Assembly (NCBI GenBank): GCA_028868735.1
Contig: JAGWTW010000022.1
Coordinates: forward strand, 1-40,851
Direction of reading: 5' to 3'
DNA: 40,851 nucleotides
Source of the DNA: Hyphomicrobiales bacterium
GTDB lineage: Bacteria; Pseudomonadota; Alphaproteobacteria; Rhizobiales; Beijerinckiaceae
Below are positions 1 to 10,292 of this stretch, one piece after another. The notes under the pieces are model-generated. The model did no database searches and was not told the DNA's origin. It saw nothing but the letters and a program-made list of their open reading frames with translations. The position numbers and the translations under genes were made by a program. Every line of letters starts with the position of its first letter. Position 1 is the first letter of the stretch.

Positions 1-1419
1 GGCTGCGACATGCTGTTCATCACCGCCGGCATGGGCGGCGGGACCGGCACGGGCGCGGCGCCCGTCATCGCGCGCGCCGCGCGCGATCTCGGCATCCTCA
101 CCGTCGGCGTCGTGACGAAACCGTTTCAGTTCGAAGGCGCGCGCCGCATGCGCACGGCCGACGCCGGCATTTCGGAACTGATGAAGCACGTCGATACGCT
201 CATCGTCATTCCGAACCAGAACCTGTTCCGGATCGCGACGGAGCGCACGACCTTCGCCGACGCCTTCGCAATGGCCGACCAGGTGCTCTATTCCGGCGTC
301 GCCTCGATCACCGATCTCATGGTGAAACAGGGCCTCGTCAATCTCGACTTCGCGGACGTCCGCTCGATCATGCGCGAGATGGGCAAGGCGATGATGGGCA
401 CAGGCGAGGCTTCCGGCGACCAGCGTGCGATCCACGCCGCGGAAGCCGCCATCGCCAACCCGTTGCTCGACGAAGTCTCGATGAAGGGCGCCAAGGGGCT
501 CCTGATCTCGATCACCGGCGGCGCCGACATGACGCTCTACGAAGTGGACGAGGCGGCGAGCCGCATTCGCCAGGAGGTCGACGAGGACGCCAACATCATC
601 CTCGGCGCGACATTCGACGAATCGCTTGCCGGCGTCATCCGCGTCTCGGTCGTGGCGACCGGAATCGACAAGCCCGCCCAGTCCGCCGCGTTCGACGAAG
701 CCGAAGCGAAAATCGCGGAAGCCGCCGAACGCCTGCGCGTGCAGGCCGCCGCCCGCGTGCAGGCGGCTGCGCCCGCGCCGGTCGTCGCGCCCGCGCCGAT
801 TGTCGCGCCTGCGCCGGCCCCGATCGCCGTCACCCCGATCCAGCGCGCGCCAGAGCCGCAGCCGGCGCCGATGGCGCCGCCTGCGCCGATCCAGAGCGAT
901 CTCGTCCACCTGGCCGAAATGCCGCAACAGCCTGCGGCCTATTATCCGCCGGCGCCGCAGCCTGCGCCCGAACCCCAGCAGGCCCGGCCGGCGGCTTTCG
1001 TGCCGCCCGCGGCCGAACAGCCTGTCCGTCCGCAGCGCATGCCGCAGATCGAAGATCTGCCGCTGCCAATCCAGGATCAGCTGCGCGCGTATCGGGCCGG
1101 CGAACAGCCGACCACGACGGCCGGCGTCGAGCAGCGTCGCCGCACGCTGCTGGAGCGGCTCGCCTCCTTCGCCACGAGCCGCGAGGAATCCGCCAAGAGC
1201 CAACGCGAACCGCAGGTCGCAATGCCGCGTCCGGCTCCTGTCGCCCAGCCGCAGGCGCGGCCGGCGCAGACGGCGCCGGCTCATGCCGACTACGCGAAGC
1301 CTGCCGCGCGCCCGCGCCCGGCGACGGGCGTCGATCAGCACGGACGCTACGCGCCCCAGCGTCCGGCCGAGGAAGAGCAGCTCGAGATTCCTGCCTTCCT
1401 GCGCCGCCAGTCCATGTGA
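1..1419 (+). CDS. ftsZ: Cell division GTPase FtsZ (5' end cut by window edge)
   Basis: FtsZ is the tubulin-like GTPase that polymerises into the cytokinetic ring at midcell. The reading frame is open from base 1, so the N-terminal part of the GTPase domain lies outside the window. The first visible residues carry the tubulin/FtsZ signature [12 protein letters not shown]. The GTPase and C-terminal core continue to about visible residue 220 (ending near [13 protein letters not shown]). A Pro/Ala/Gln-rich linker of roughly 230 residues follows, then the conserved C-terminal peptide EIPAFLRRQ, which in the family binds FtsA and other partners. The linker is far longer than in E. coli; long linkers are known in alphaproteobacteria. 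A strong hairpin terminator directly follows the TGA stop, so ftsZ probably ends its transcription unit here. Identity is certain; only the start is missing. Confidence 0.97.
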   Translation, partial: GCDMLFITAGMGGGTGTGAAPVIARAARDLGILTVGVVTKPFQFEGARRMRTADAGISELMKHVDTLIVIPNQNLFRIATERTTFADAFAMADQVLYSGVASITDLMVKQGLVNLDFADVRSIMREMGKAMMGTGEASGDQRAIHAAEAAIANPLLDEVSMKGAKGLLISITGGADMTLYEVDEAASRIRQEVDEDANIILGATFDESLAGVIRVSVVATGIDKPAQSAAFDEAEAKIAEAAERLRVQAAARVQAAAPAPVVAPAPIVAPAPAPIAVTPIQRAPEPQPAPMAPPAPIQSDLVHLAEMPQQPAAYYPPAPQPAPEPQQARPAAFVPPAAEQPVRPQRMPQIEDLPLPIQDQLRAYRAGEQPTTTAGVEQRRRTLLERLASFATSREESAKSQREPQVAMPRPAPVAQPQARPAQTAPAHADYAKPAARPRPATGVDQHGRYAPQRPAEEEQLEIPAFLRRQSM

Positions 1420-1424
1420 TTTCG

Positions 1425-1454
1425 AAAGGCGCCGGGCATCCGCCCGGCGCCTTT
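1425..1454 (+). terminator. Rho-independent-type terminator after ftsZ
   Basis: A perfect 13-bp stem, AAAGGCGCCGGGC (1425-1437) with GCCCGGCGCCTTT (1442-1454), closes a 4-nt loop ATCC. It starts 6 nt after the ftsZ stop codon and ends in a short TTT. The symmetric A/T ends could let it work in both directions. It separates ftsZ from lpxC. Confidence 0.8.
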
Positions 1455-1654
1455 CAGCTTCAAGCCAAGCCAAAGAACTTTCTCGCGAAATTCTGTTTTC
1501 AGCGCTGTTAATAATCTTTCACAATCCGTGATTTGGCGGGGAGTCGGGCAGCAGATAGTTTGCCGGCGTTCGGGAGGGCGCGCCCCCCAAAGCGTCGATG
1601 TCGGCTGTGTAGTCCGCGCATCTGTGCATGCGCCCCTCGACACAACGGAAGCGG

Positions 1655-2656
1655 ATGACCCGTCTCAAGGCAAAAGATAGACGCTGCGTCGCGGCGGACC
1701 GCGAGACCTGCGCGAGCGCCTTCCGTTCTGTGGAATTTCAGGCCACGCTGCGCAGTCCCGTGCTGCTCGAAGGCGTCGGCGTGCATTCGGGCAAGCCCGC
1801 ACGTCTCTCGATCTATCCAGCCGAAGCTGACGCGGGCGTTTCGTTCGCGCGTGCAGATTGCGACGCGGTCTCGGCTGCGCTCTGGTCGAACGTCTGCGCG
1901 ACGGAACTGTGCACGTCGCTGCGCCTCGGCGCTGGCGCCGTGGCGACGGTCGAGCATGTGATGGCCGCTCTGGCGGGCCTCGCGATCGACAACGCGCACG
2001 TCGAAATCGATGGACCCGAAGCGCCGGTTCTCGACGGATCGGCCGTCGCCATCGTCGAGGCGATCGACGAGGCGGGCGTGCGGGCGCTGCCTGCGCCGCG
2101 CCGTCGCCTGGAAATCCTGAAGACGGTGCGGGTCGAGCGCGGCGCCGCCTTCGCCGAACTCTCGCCTGCCGAAGGCGGGCTCACGCTCGACGTCGAGATC
2201 GATTTCACGCATGCGGCGATCGGCCGTCAGCGCAAGCGCCTCGCGCTCGACGCCGACAGCTTCCGCCGCGAGCTTTCGCGCGCAAGGACCTTCGGTTTCC
2301 TGCGCGACATCGAACGTTTGTGGCGCGCGGGCTTCGCGCTCGGCGCGTCGTTCGAGAATTCAATCGCAATCGGCGAGGACGGCGTGCTCAATCCCGGCGG
2401 CTTGCGATACCGGGACGAGTTCGTTCGACACAAGATGCTCGATGCAGTGGGCGATCTCGCCCTCGCGGGCGCGCCGATCAGCGGGCTGTTCCGGTCGCGT
2501 TGCGGCGGCCATGCGCTCAACCACGCCGTGCTGCAGGCGCTGTTCGCCGATCGGTCGTCGTGGCGTTTGTCGGGCGTCCAGGCGGCGCGCCGCGGCGAGG
2601 TGCGGCCCGACATCGGACGGTTTACGCAGCTGGCGCTCGCGCCCGAACGCAGCTGA
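1655..2656 (+). CDS. lpxC: UDP-3-O-acyl-N-acetylglucosamine deacetylase LpxC
   Basis: LpxC is the zinc-dependent deacetylase that catalyses the committed step of lipid A synthesis in the cytoplasm. Family motifs are clear: LLEGVGVHSG near the N-terminus, EHVMAALAGL with a zinc-binding His, a DGPEAPVLDGS strand, HKMLDAVGDLAL carrying the second His and the Asp, and GGHALNHAVLQAL carrying the catalytic His. I prefer the ATG at 1655 because GGAAG lies just upstream; an in-frame ATG at 1628 would add nine residues but has no visible ribosome-binding site. The protein of about 333 residues has some 30 extra residues before the conserved core. It follows ftsZ after a terminator and a gap of about 200 bases, so it probably has its own promoter. 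The ftsZ-lpxC order is typical of alphaproteobacteria. Confidence 0.95.
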   Translation: MTRLKAKDRRCVAADRETCASAFRSVEFQATLRSPVLLEGVGVHSGKPARLSIYPAEADAGVSFARADCDAVSAALWSNVCATELCTSLRLGAGAVATVEHVMAALAGLAIDNAHVEIDGPEAPVLDGSAVAIVEAIDEAGVRALPAPRRRLEILKTVRVERGAAFAELSPAEGGLTLDVEIDFTHAAIGRQRKRLALDADSFRRELSRARTFGFLRDIERLWRAGFALGASFENSIAIGEDGVLNPGGLRYRDEFVRHKMLDAVGDLALAGAPISGLFRSRCGGHALNHAVLQALFADRSSWRLSGVQAARRGEVRPDIGRFTQLALAPERS

Positions 2657-2923
2657 TCGCGCCGGGCATCGTGAGAACGCCACAATCGCGGGGCATGAGC
2701 GTCGCCGAAAGGTGGCGCAGCGCCGCAATTTGCGGTATGAGGCGCGGTCCCTGATACAGCCGCGAGCGCGCTTGCGCGCGATTCGTGGAGGCGGGGGCGG
2801 GTACGTACGCACTCGGGGTTGCGGCGCTCTCGGGCGACTGGGTCCGGGGTTTTTCGAGGGATGGGGTGGGCTTCCGGCGGCCCCCCGCAGAGGCCCGGGT
2901 TCCACAGGCCGCGAGTTTCGACG

Positions 2924-3823
2924 ATGCAGAGCGCGTTTCAACGGATTTACGCCCTGGTTTCCGCCGACCGGCGCCGCAGCGCTGTTCTGGCGGTCGCCGC
3001 CTGTCTGCCGCTCGCCGGCTGCTCCGGGCTCGAGGGCGTGACGAGCCCGTTCTCCGGCCTGTTCGGCGGCGAGAAGTACCAGACGAAACTGTTGAAGGAC
3101 ACGCCGGCCGACCAGCTCTACGACACGGGCCTCGTGCGTCTGCAGAAGCATGACTACGACGGCGCCGGCAAGGATTTCGGCGAACTCGAGAAGCAGTATC
3201 CGAATTCGAACTGGTCACAGAAGGGCCTGCTGATGCAGACCTATTCGCAGTACACCGAAGGCAAGTACGACGACGCAGTCGCGACCGCCAACCATTACAT
3301 CGGTCTCTATCCGAGCGCCAAGGATACGCCCTACGTCTATTATCTGGCGGGCATGTCCTATTACAATCAGATCCCGGAAGCCGACAAAGATCAGGAACGC
3401 GCCGAAAAGGCGCTGATCGTCTTCTCGCAACTCGTCGAGAAATTCCCGAAGTCCGAATATGTCGCGGACGCGAAATACAAGATTCAGGTCGCCAAGGATC
3501 AGCTCGCCGGCCGCGAGATGAAAGTGGGCCGGTTCTACCTTCAGTCGGCCAATTACACCGCCGCGATCAATCGTTTCCGCGAAGTGCTGGCGAAATACCA
3601 GTCCACGCGCCACACGGAAGAGGCGCTCTATCGTCTCGTCGAAGCCTATCTCAAGCTCGGCGTCGTCAACGAGGCGCAAACGGCCGCCGCCGTGCTCGGC
3701 CACAACTTCCCGGATTCGCAATGGTACAAGGACGCCTACGCGCTCCTGAAGACCGGCAATCTCGAGCCGCAGGAAAGCCAGGATTCCTGGATTTCCAAGG
3801 CGTTCCGGAAGACCGTCGGCTGA
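2924..3823 (+). CDS. bamD: Outer membrane assembly lipoprotein BamD (ComL family)
   Basis: BamD is the essential lipoprotein of the BAM complex that inserts beta-barrel proteins into the outer membrane. The ATG at 2924 gives a lipoprotein signal peptide with lipobox LAGC, the acylated Cys being residue 33. The mature protein is a TPR-like repeat protein: typical segments are ADQLYDTGLVRLQKHDYDGA, PYVYYLAGMSYYNQI and RHTEEALYRLVEAYLKLGV. Its 299 residues fit the family. The frame stays open upstream to 2819, but that stretch reads as Arg/Gly/Pro-rich noise and would bury the signal peptide. recN follows after 22 nt, so the two are probably cotranscribed. Confidence 0.95.
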   Translation: MQSAFQRIYALVSADRRRSAVLAVAACLPLAGCSGLEGVTSPFSGLFGGEKYQTKLLKDTPADQLYDTGLVRLQKHDYDGAGKDFGELEKQYPNSNWSQKGLLMQTYSQYTEGKYDDAVATANHYIGLYPSAKDTPYVYYLAGMSYYNQIPEADKDQERAEKALIVFSQLVEKFPKSEYVADAKYKIQVAKDQLAGREMKVGRFYLQSANYTAAINRFREVLAKYQSTRHTEEALYRLVEAYLKLGVVNEAQTAAAVLGHNFPDSQWYKDAYALLKTGNLEPQESQDSWISKAFRKTVG

Positions 3824-3845
3824 TTACGCGAGGCGTGTCGGACCC

Positions 3846-5513
3846 ATGCTGGTTCAACTCGCCATTCGCGACATCGTCCTGATCGATCGCATCGATTTCG
3901 ACCCGGATCGCGGGCTTACCGTGCTGACCGGCGAGACCGGCGCGGGCAAATCCATCCTGCTCGACGCCTTCACGCTCGCGCTCGGCGGTCGCGGCGACGG
4001 CTCGCTCGTGCGCTCCGGACAGACGCAAGGCCAGGTGACGGCCGTATTCGATCTGCCGCCCGCCCATCCCGCCCGCGAAGCGGCGCGCGCGCAGGCGATC
4101 GACGTCGATGGCGACCTCATTCTGCGGCGCGTGCAGATGGCGGACGGGCGTACGCGCGCCTTCGTCAACGATCAGGCCGTGAGCGCGCAGGCGCTACGTG
4201 CGATCGGCGCGTCCATCGTCGAGATTCACGGCCAGCACGACGATCGCGCGTTGACGGACGCCTCGACCCATCGCGGCCTGCTCGATGCGTTCGGCTGTCT
4301 GACGAAACAGGCAGACGACGTGCGCGCTGCGCATCGGCGGATGCGCGAGAGCGCGGAAGCGCGCGCGGCAGAGGAGGCGCGCCTCGGCAAGGCGCGCGCC
4401 GAGGCCGATTATCTCACGCACGCGCACGCCGAGCTTTCGAAACTGAAGGCCGAGCCCGGCGAGGAAGAGAAACTCGCGACGCGACGCCAGCAGATGATGC
4501 AGGCCGAGAAGGTCGCAACCGATCTGCGCGAAGCGTTCGAAACGGTCGGCGGCGACGGTTCGCCCATCTCGGCGCTGGCGGCGGCGTTGCGGCGTCTCGA
4601 ACGGCGACAGGCGCAGGCGCCAACGCTGATCGATCCGAGCCTTGCGGCCTTGTCGAGCGCACTGGATAGCGTCGAGGCCGCGCGCGCCGTGCTCGAGAGC
4701 GCGCTGGAGGAAGCCGCCTACGATCCGCGCGAACTGGAGCGCGTCGAGGAGCGATTGTTCGGACTGCGTGCGGCGGGACGCAAATATCAATGCGCGGTCG
4801 ATGCGCTGCCGGCGCTGGCCGAAAAATTCGCGGCCAACCTCGCGGCGCTCGCTGCCGGCGAATCCGCGCTCGTGAAACTCGCCGCGGAGGCCGAGCGCGC
4901 GAAGGCGCAGTTTGCCGACAAGGCGGCCGCATTGTCGAAGGCGCGCGCGGCCGCCGCGAAGAAACTCGACAAGGCAGTGATGGCCGAATTGGCGCCGCTG
5001 AAGCTCGAGCGCGCACAATTCTTCACGCAGATCGACGCCGATGCGGCGGGCGCCACGGCGGATGGAATCGACCGCGTCGAGTTCTGGGTGCAGACCAATC
5101 CTGGCGCGCGGCCGGGGCCGCTCATGAAAGTGGCGTCCGGCGGCGAACTCGCGCGCTTCATGCTGGCGCTGAAGGTGACGCTCGCCGACAAGGGCTCCGC
5201 GCCGACGCTCGTCTTCGACGAGATCGACACCGGCGTCGGCGGCGCGGTGGCGGACGCGATCGGCCAGCGGCTCGCCCGGCTCGCTTCACGCGTGCAGGTT
5301 CTCGCCGTGACGCACGCCCCTCAAGTGGCGGCGCGCGCGGGCAAGCATTTTCGCATCGCCAAGGCGGACGCCGACAAGGGCAAACGTGTCGCCACGCATC
5401 TTGCCCCGCTCGACGCCAGGCAGCGGCAGGAGGAGATCGCGCGCATGCTGGCCGGTGCGACGATCACGGAAGAAGCGCGGGCGGCTGCGGCGCGGCTGTT
5501 GCAGGCAGGGTAG
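3846..5513 (+). CDS. recN: DNA repair ATPase RecN
   Basis: RecN is an SMC-like ATPase that acts early in double-strand break repair. Walker A GETGAGKS sits at residues 29-36, and a Q-loop-like motif IVEIHGQHDD follows near residue 120. The middle (about 150-400) is Ala/Glu/Arg-rich coiled coil. The C-terminal ATPase half carries the ABC signature ASGGELARFMLALK, Walker B TLVFDEIDTGVGG, and the switch motif VLAVTHAPQVAARA. Length 555 residues is normal. It starts 22 nt after bamD. The neighbour ligA also serves DNA repair, and this recN-ligA pairing recurs in Hyphomicrobiales. Confidence 0.96.
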   Translation: MLVQLAIRDIVLIDRIDFDPDRGLTVLTGETGAGKSILLDAFTLALGGRGDGSLVRSGQTQGQVTAVFDLPPAHPAREAARAQAIDVDGDLILRRVQMADGRTRAFVNDQAVSAQALRAIGASIVEIHGQHDDRALTDASTHRGLLDAFGCLTKQADDVRAAHRRMRESAEARAAEEARLGKARAEADYLTHAHAELSKLKAEPGEEEKLATRRQQMMQAEKVATDLREAFETVGGDGSPISALAAALRRLERRQAQAPTLIDPSLAALSSALDSVEAARAVLESALEEAAYDPRELERVEERLFGLRAAGRKYQCAVDALPALAEKFAANLAALAAGESALVKLAAEAERAKAQFADKAAALSKARAAAAKKLDKAVMAELAPLKLERAQFFTQIDADAAGATADGIDRVEFWVQTNPGARPGPLMKVASGGELARFMLALKVTLADKGSAPTLVFDEIDTGVGGAVADAIGQRLARLASRVQVLAVTHAPQVAARAGKHFRIAKADADKGKRVATHLAPLDARQRQEEIARMLAGATITEEARAAAARLLQAG

Positions 5514-5587
5514 GCATGTGCGGACCGTCCTCGCGCTCATGCTGAGGAATCGTTCAGAGCGGCGTCGCGGCGCACACTGAGGCTCTG

Positions 5588-5803
5588 ATGGATGCTCTCA
5601 CCGCCTTCGGCCTGTTCGCGGTCACCGCCATGCTGGTGACCTACGCGCTCGAAGCGCGCAGTCCGTATTTCACGTTGCTTTTCGCCTGCGCCTGCATGCT
5701 CGGTTCGGTTTACGGGTTTTTGCAGGGAGCCTGGCCGTTCGGGCTGGTGGAAGCCGTGTGGGCGGTCGTGGCTTTCAGAAAGTGGCAAGGGCGCCTGCGC
5801 TAG
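5588..5803 (+). CDS. Small conserved-type integral membrane protein, function unknown
   Basis: A 71-residue hydrophobic protein. Two or three short membrane segments can be seen: LTAFGLFAVTAMLVTYALEA, then YFTLLFACACMLGSVYGFL, then PFGLVEAVWAVVAF. It ends in a basic tail (RKWQGRLR), which suggests a cytoplasmic C-terminus. It lies 74 nt after recN and before ligA on the same strand. Regular codon use and the membrane pattern make it look like a real gene. I recognise the general type as a small membrane protein seen beside recN or ligA in related bacteria, but I know no function. Confidence 0.75.
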   Translation: MDALTAFGLFAVTAMLVTYALEARSPYFTLLFACACMLGSVYGFLQGAWPFGLVEAVWAVVAFRKWQGRLR

Positions 5804-5804
5804 G

Positions 5805-5883
5805 CCGTCATTGCGAGCGTAGCGAAGCGATCGAGAGCCGGGACGCGCCCCTGGATCGCTTCGCCTTCGGCTCGCAATGACGG
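5805..5883. repeat. REP-like palindromic intergenic element
   Basis: A long imperfect inverted repeat starts 2 nt after the preceding stop codon. The outer arms CCGTCATTGCGAGC (5805-5818) and GCTCGCAATGACGG (5870-5883) are perfect. The inner arms GCGAAGCGATC (5822-5832) and GATCGCTTCGC (5854-5864) are also perfect. They are separated by small asymmetric bulges and an apical segment of 21 nt. The outer motif resembles a short dispersed repeat found in many bacterial genomes. No second copy is seen in this window. It could act as a transcription attenuator or mRNA stabiliser between the small membrane gene and ligA. Confidence 0.8.
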
Positions 5884-5897
5884 ACGTGTCGCGCTAG

Positions 5898-8006
<2,109 letters not shown>

Positions 8007-8009
8007 ACC

Positions 8010-8030
8010 CTCCTGCGCGCACGCGAGGAG
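8010..8030. terminator. Weak hairpin between convergent ligA and peptidase genes
   Basis: An eight-base-pair stem with one bulged G and a 4-nt loop can form between CTCCTGCGC and GCGAGGAG. It lies in the 29-nt gap between two convergent genes, where a bidirectional terminator would be expected. There is no U-tract, so this is tentative. Confidence 0.3.
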
Positions 8031-8035
8031 AAGGC

Positions 8036-9865
8036 TCAGGCCAGCCTTCGCGTCGCCGCCCTCAACCATTTTCGCGCGTCTGGCGAAACCTTCGCCTCGA
8101 GCTTCTCCCATACCTCCCTGTGATAGGCGTCGAGCCACGCGATTTCTTCGCGCGTCAATAATTTCGCGTCGATCAACGCGCTGTCGATCGGCGCGAAGGT
8201 GATCGTCTCGAAACCCAGCATTTCGCGTTCGGCGCCTTCGATGCGACGTTTTTCGACGACGATCAGATTTTCGATGCGGATGCCGAAGGCGCCCTCGCGG
8301 TAATAGCCGGGCTCGTTCGACAGGATCATGCCGGCTTCCAGCGGAATCGCGCCGAGCTTGGAGATGCGCTGCGGTCCTTCATGCACGGACAGATAGGCGC
8401 CGACGCCGTGGCCGGTTCCGTGATCGAAATCCGTTCCGACGTCCCACAGCGCGCGCCGCGCGAACGAATCGAGCTGCGCGCCGGTCGTTCCCCGCGGAAA
8501 GACCGAGGTCGCAATTGAGATGTGACCCTTCAGCACGCGCGTATTCTTTGCGCGCATCTCGGCCGTCGGTCTGCCGACCGCGATCGTGCGCGTAATATCG
8601 GTCGTGCCGTCAGCGTATTGCGCGCCGGAATCGACGAGATAGACGTTGCCCTTCGCGATCCGCGCGTTGCTCTTCTCTGTCACGCGATAATGCGGCAGCG
8701 CGGCGTGCGGGCCGAAAGCGGAGATCGTCGGAAACGATATTTCCGCCAGCTTTCCCGTTGCGCGGCGAAACGTCTCGAGCGCCTGCGCGGTGGAAATCTC
8801 GGTGAGCTTGCCCGTGGGGGCCTCGCGCGCGAACCAGGCGAGAAATTCGACGATCGCCGCGCCGTCGCGCAGATGCGCCGCGCGGGCGCCGCGCAATTCG
8901 CCGGCGTTCTTCTTCGCCTTCATCAGCGCGACAGGATCGCTCGCGACATCGGCAGCGCCGCCCGCCTCGCGATAGAGTGCGACGAGTTTTTCCGGCGCGG
9001 TGGCGGAATCGAACAGGACCCTGTTCTTTTCGCGCGCGAGCTCGTTCAATGCGGCTTCGAGCGCGGCCGGCTCGCGCACATCGGCCAGGTCTTCGAGCGC
9101 GACGCGCACGGAGTTCGAGAGTTTTGCGGCGGCGACGAAGATTTGCGGGCGGCCGGCGCGGGGGATCAGCGCCCAGGCGAGCGGCAGCGGCGTATGCGAG
9201 ACGTCGCCGCCGCGAATGTTGAAAGCCCAGGCGACCGCGTGCGGATCCGAGATCAGCAGCGCGTCGCGCTTGCCGATCGCGTCGGCGATGCGGGCGAGCT
9301 TGGCGGGCGCCTTTTCGCCGGCGAGGCGGTCGGCGTGCAGGACGACCGGCGCCGCCGGCTCCGCCGGCCGATCCGTCCACACGGCGTCGACGGGATTGCC
9401 GTCGACTGCGACCAGTTCCGCCCCCGCGTTTTCGACGGCGCGACGCAAGCCCTCGGCCTGCGCGGGCGTGTGCAGCCAGGGATCGTAGCCGATGCGGTCC
9501 CCTTTCGCCACGTTTTCGGCCAGCCAGCGAGACGGCGGGGCCGCGACGAGATCTTGCGGCGAGAACAGCTTCGTATCCACCTGCTCGCGCGCCTGGACCG
9601 TGTAGCGGCCGTCCACGAAGATCGCCGCCTTGTCGGTCAGGACGACCGCAACGCCGGCGGAGCCAGTAAAGCCGGTGAGCCAGGCGAGGCGCTCGGCGGC
9701 GGCCGGGACATATTCGTTCTGGTGCTCGTCGGCGCGGGGGACGATGAAACCGTGCAGCTTGCGCTGGTCCAGCTCCTTGCGCAGCGCCGCGAGGCGCGGG
9801 CCGGAGCGGGCGGGATCGCTCGTCTCGGCAAAGGACTGGAAGCGGGATTCGAATTTCAAAGGCAT
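8036..9865 (-). CDS. Aminopeptidase P family (M24B) Xaa-Pro peptidase
   Basis: Predicted cytoplasmic metallopeptidase that removes N-terminal residues preceding proline. At 609 residues it has the long architecture with two creatinase-type N-terminal domains (first one starting RLAALRKELDQRKLHGFIVP) before the pita-bread catalytic domain, as in eukaryotic cytosolic aminopeptidase P. The five dinuclear metal ligands are visible: Asp in VDSGAQY, Asp in TTDITRT, His in DHGTGHGVGAYL, Glu in ILSNEPGYY and Glu in GFETITF. It is transcribed away from a 73-residue gene across a region of about 200 nt that holds a perfect palindrome. Substrate unknown. Confidence 0.92.
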   Translation of the reverse strand: MPLKFESRFQSFAETSDPARSGPRLAALRKELDQRKLHGFIVPRADEHQNEYVPAAAERLAWLTGFTGSAGVAVVLTDKAAIFVDGRYTVQAREQVDTKLFSPQDLVAAPPSRWLAENVAKGDRIGYDPWLHTPAQAEGLRRAVENAGAELVAVDGNPVDAVWTDRPAEPAAPVVLHADRLAGEKAPAKLARIADAIGKRDALLISDPHAVAWAFNIRGGDVSHTPLPLAWALIPRAGRPQIFVAAAKLSNSVRVALEDLADVREPAALEAALNELAREKNRVLFDSATAPEKLVALYREAGGAADVASDPVALMKAKKNAGELRGARAAHLRDGAAIVEFLAWFAREAPTGKLTEISTAQALETFRRATGKLAEISFPTISAFGPHAALPHYRVTEKSNARIAKGNVYLVDSGAQYADGTTDITRTIAVGRPTAEMRAKNTRVLKGHISIATSVFPRGTTGAQLDSFARRALWDVGTDFDHGTGHGVGAYLSVHEGPQRISKLGAIPLEAGMILSNEPGYYREGAFGIRIENLIVVEKRRIEGAEREMLGFETITFAPIDSALIDAKLLTREEIAWLDAYHREVWEKLEAKVSPDARKWLRAATRRLA

Positions 9866-9912
9866 GTGCGAAGCCTAGATCGACCGGCCGAAATAGCAAT
9901 TTGCCGATCAAA

Positions 9913-9931
9913 TATGCTGCATTGCAGCATA
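9913..9931. promoter_or_regulatory. Perfect 19-bp palindrome; candidate regulator site of CTGC-N3-GCAG type
   Basis: TATGCTGCA, one T, then TGCAGCATA forms a perfect inverted repeat. The core CTGC-ATT-GCAG fits the CTGC-N3-GCAG pattern described for PhaR, the polyhydroxybutyrate-granule repressor of alphaproteobacteria. It lies about 50 nt upstream of the peptidase start (minus strand) and about 130 nt upstream of the 73-residue gene (plus strand), so it could control either. The arms could also form a short hairpin, but there is no T-run. The palindrome is seen; the PhaR link is inference. Confidence 0.5.
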
Positions 9932-10063
9932 AGAGCTTCAGCTATGCTCGGACGGCATGGCAAAATCAATATTCCCGACATAAATGCAGGCCTAACATGA
10001 TGACAACGGCGACAAGCCGAGTCGGGGACAGAAACGTCAGGGAACTGCAGAAGGAGCAGATCC

Positions 10064-10285
10064 ATGGCAACCATGATCATTCCCTCGAGAGCCTACGGCG
10101 CTCCGATCAAGCGGACGGCGCCCGGGCCGGGACTGTGGACGAAATTCATCGAGGCGGTGAAGGCCTCGCGTCAGGCGGAAGCCGAGCGGATCGTCGCGCA
10201 ATATTCGGCCGGCCGCTGGTCGGACTCTGTCGAGCGCGAAATCAACGACAAGCTCGTGCATCACGAGAACCTGCGCGCGTTCTGA
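10064..10285 (+). CDS. Small soluble protein of unknown function (73 aa)
   Basis: I do not recognise this protein. It is soluble, with a helical C-terminal two-thirds (KFIEAVKASRQAEAERIVAQ, then SVEREINDKLVHHENLRAF) and no signal peptide or membrane segment. The ATG is supported by AAGGAG eight nucleotides upstream. The upstream region of about 200 nt holds the 19-bp palindrome at 9913-9931, which suggests specific regulation. It converges with prmA, with only 7 nt between the stop codons. Good ribosome site and normal codon use argue it is real. Confidence 0.7.
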   Translation: MATMIIPSRAYGAPIKRTAPGPGLWTKFIEAVKASRQAEAERIVAQYSAGRWSDSVEREINDKLVHHENLRAF

Positions 10286-10292
10286 AGACGCG

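Noticed and set aside
1628..1654. Upstream ATG as lpxC start
   Set aside because: No ribosome site precedes it, whereas the ATG at 1655 has GGAAG at a workable distance.
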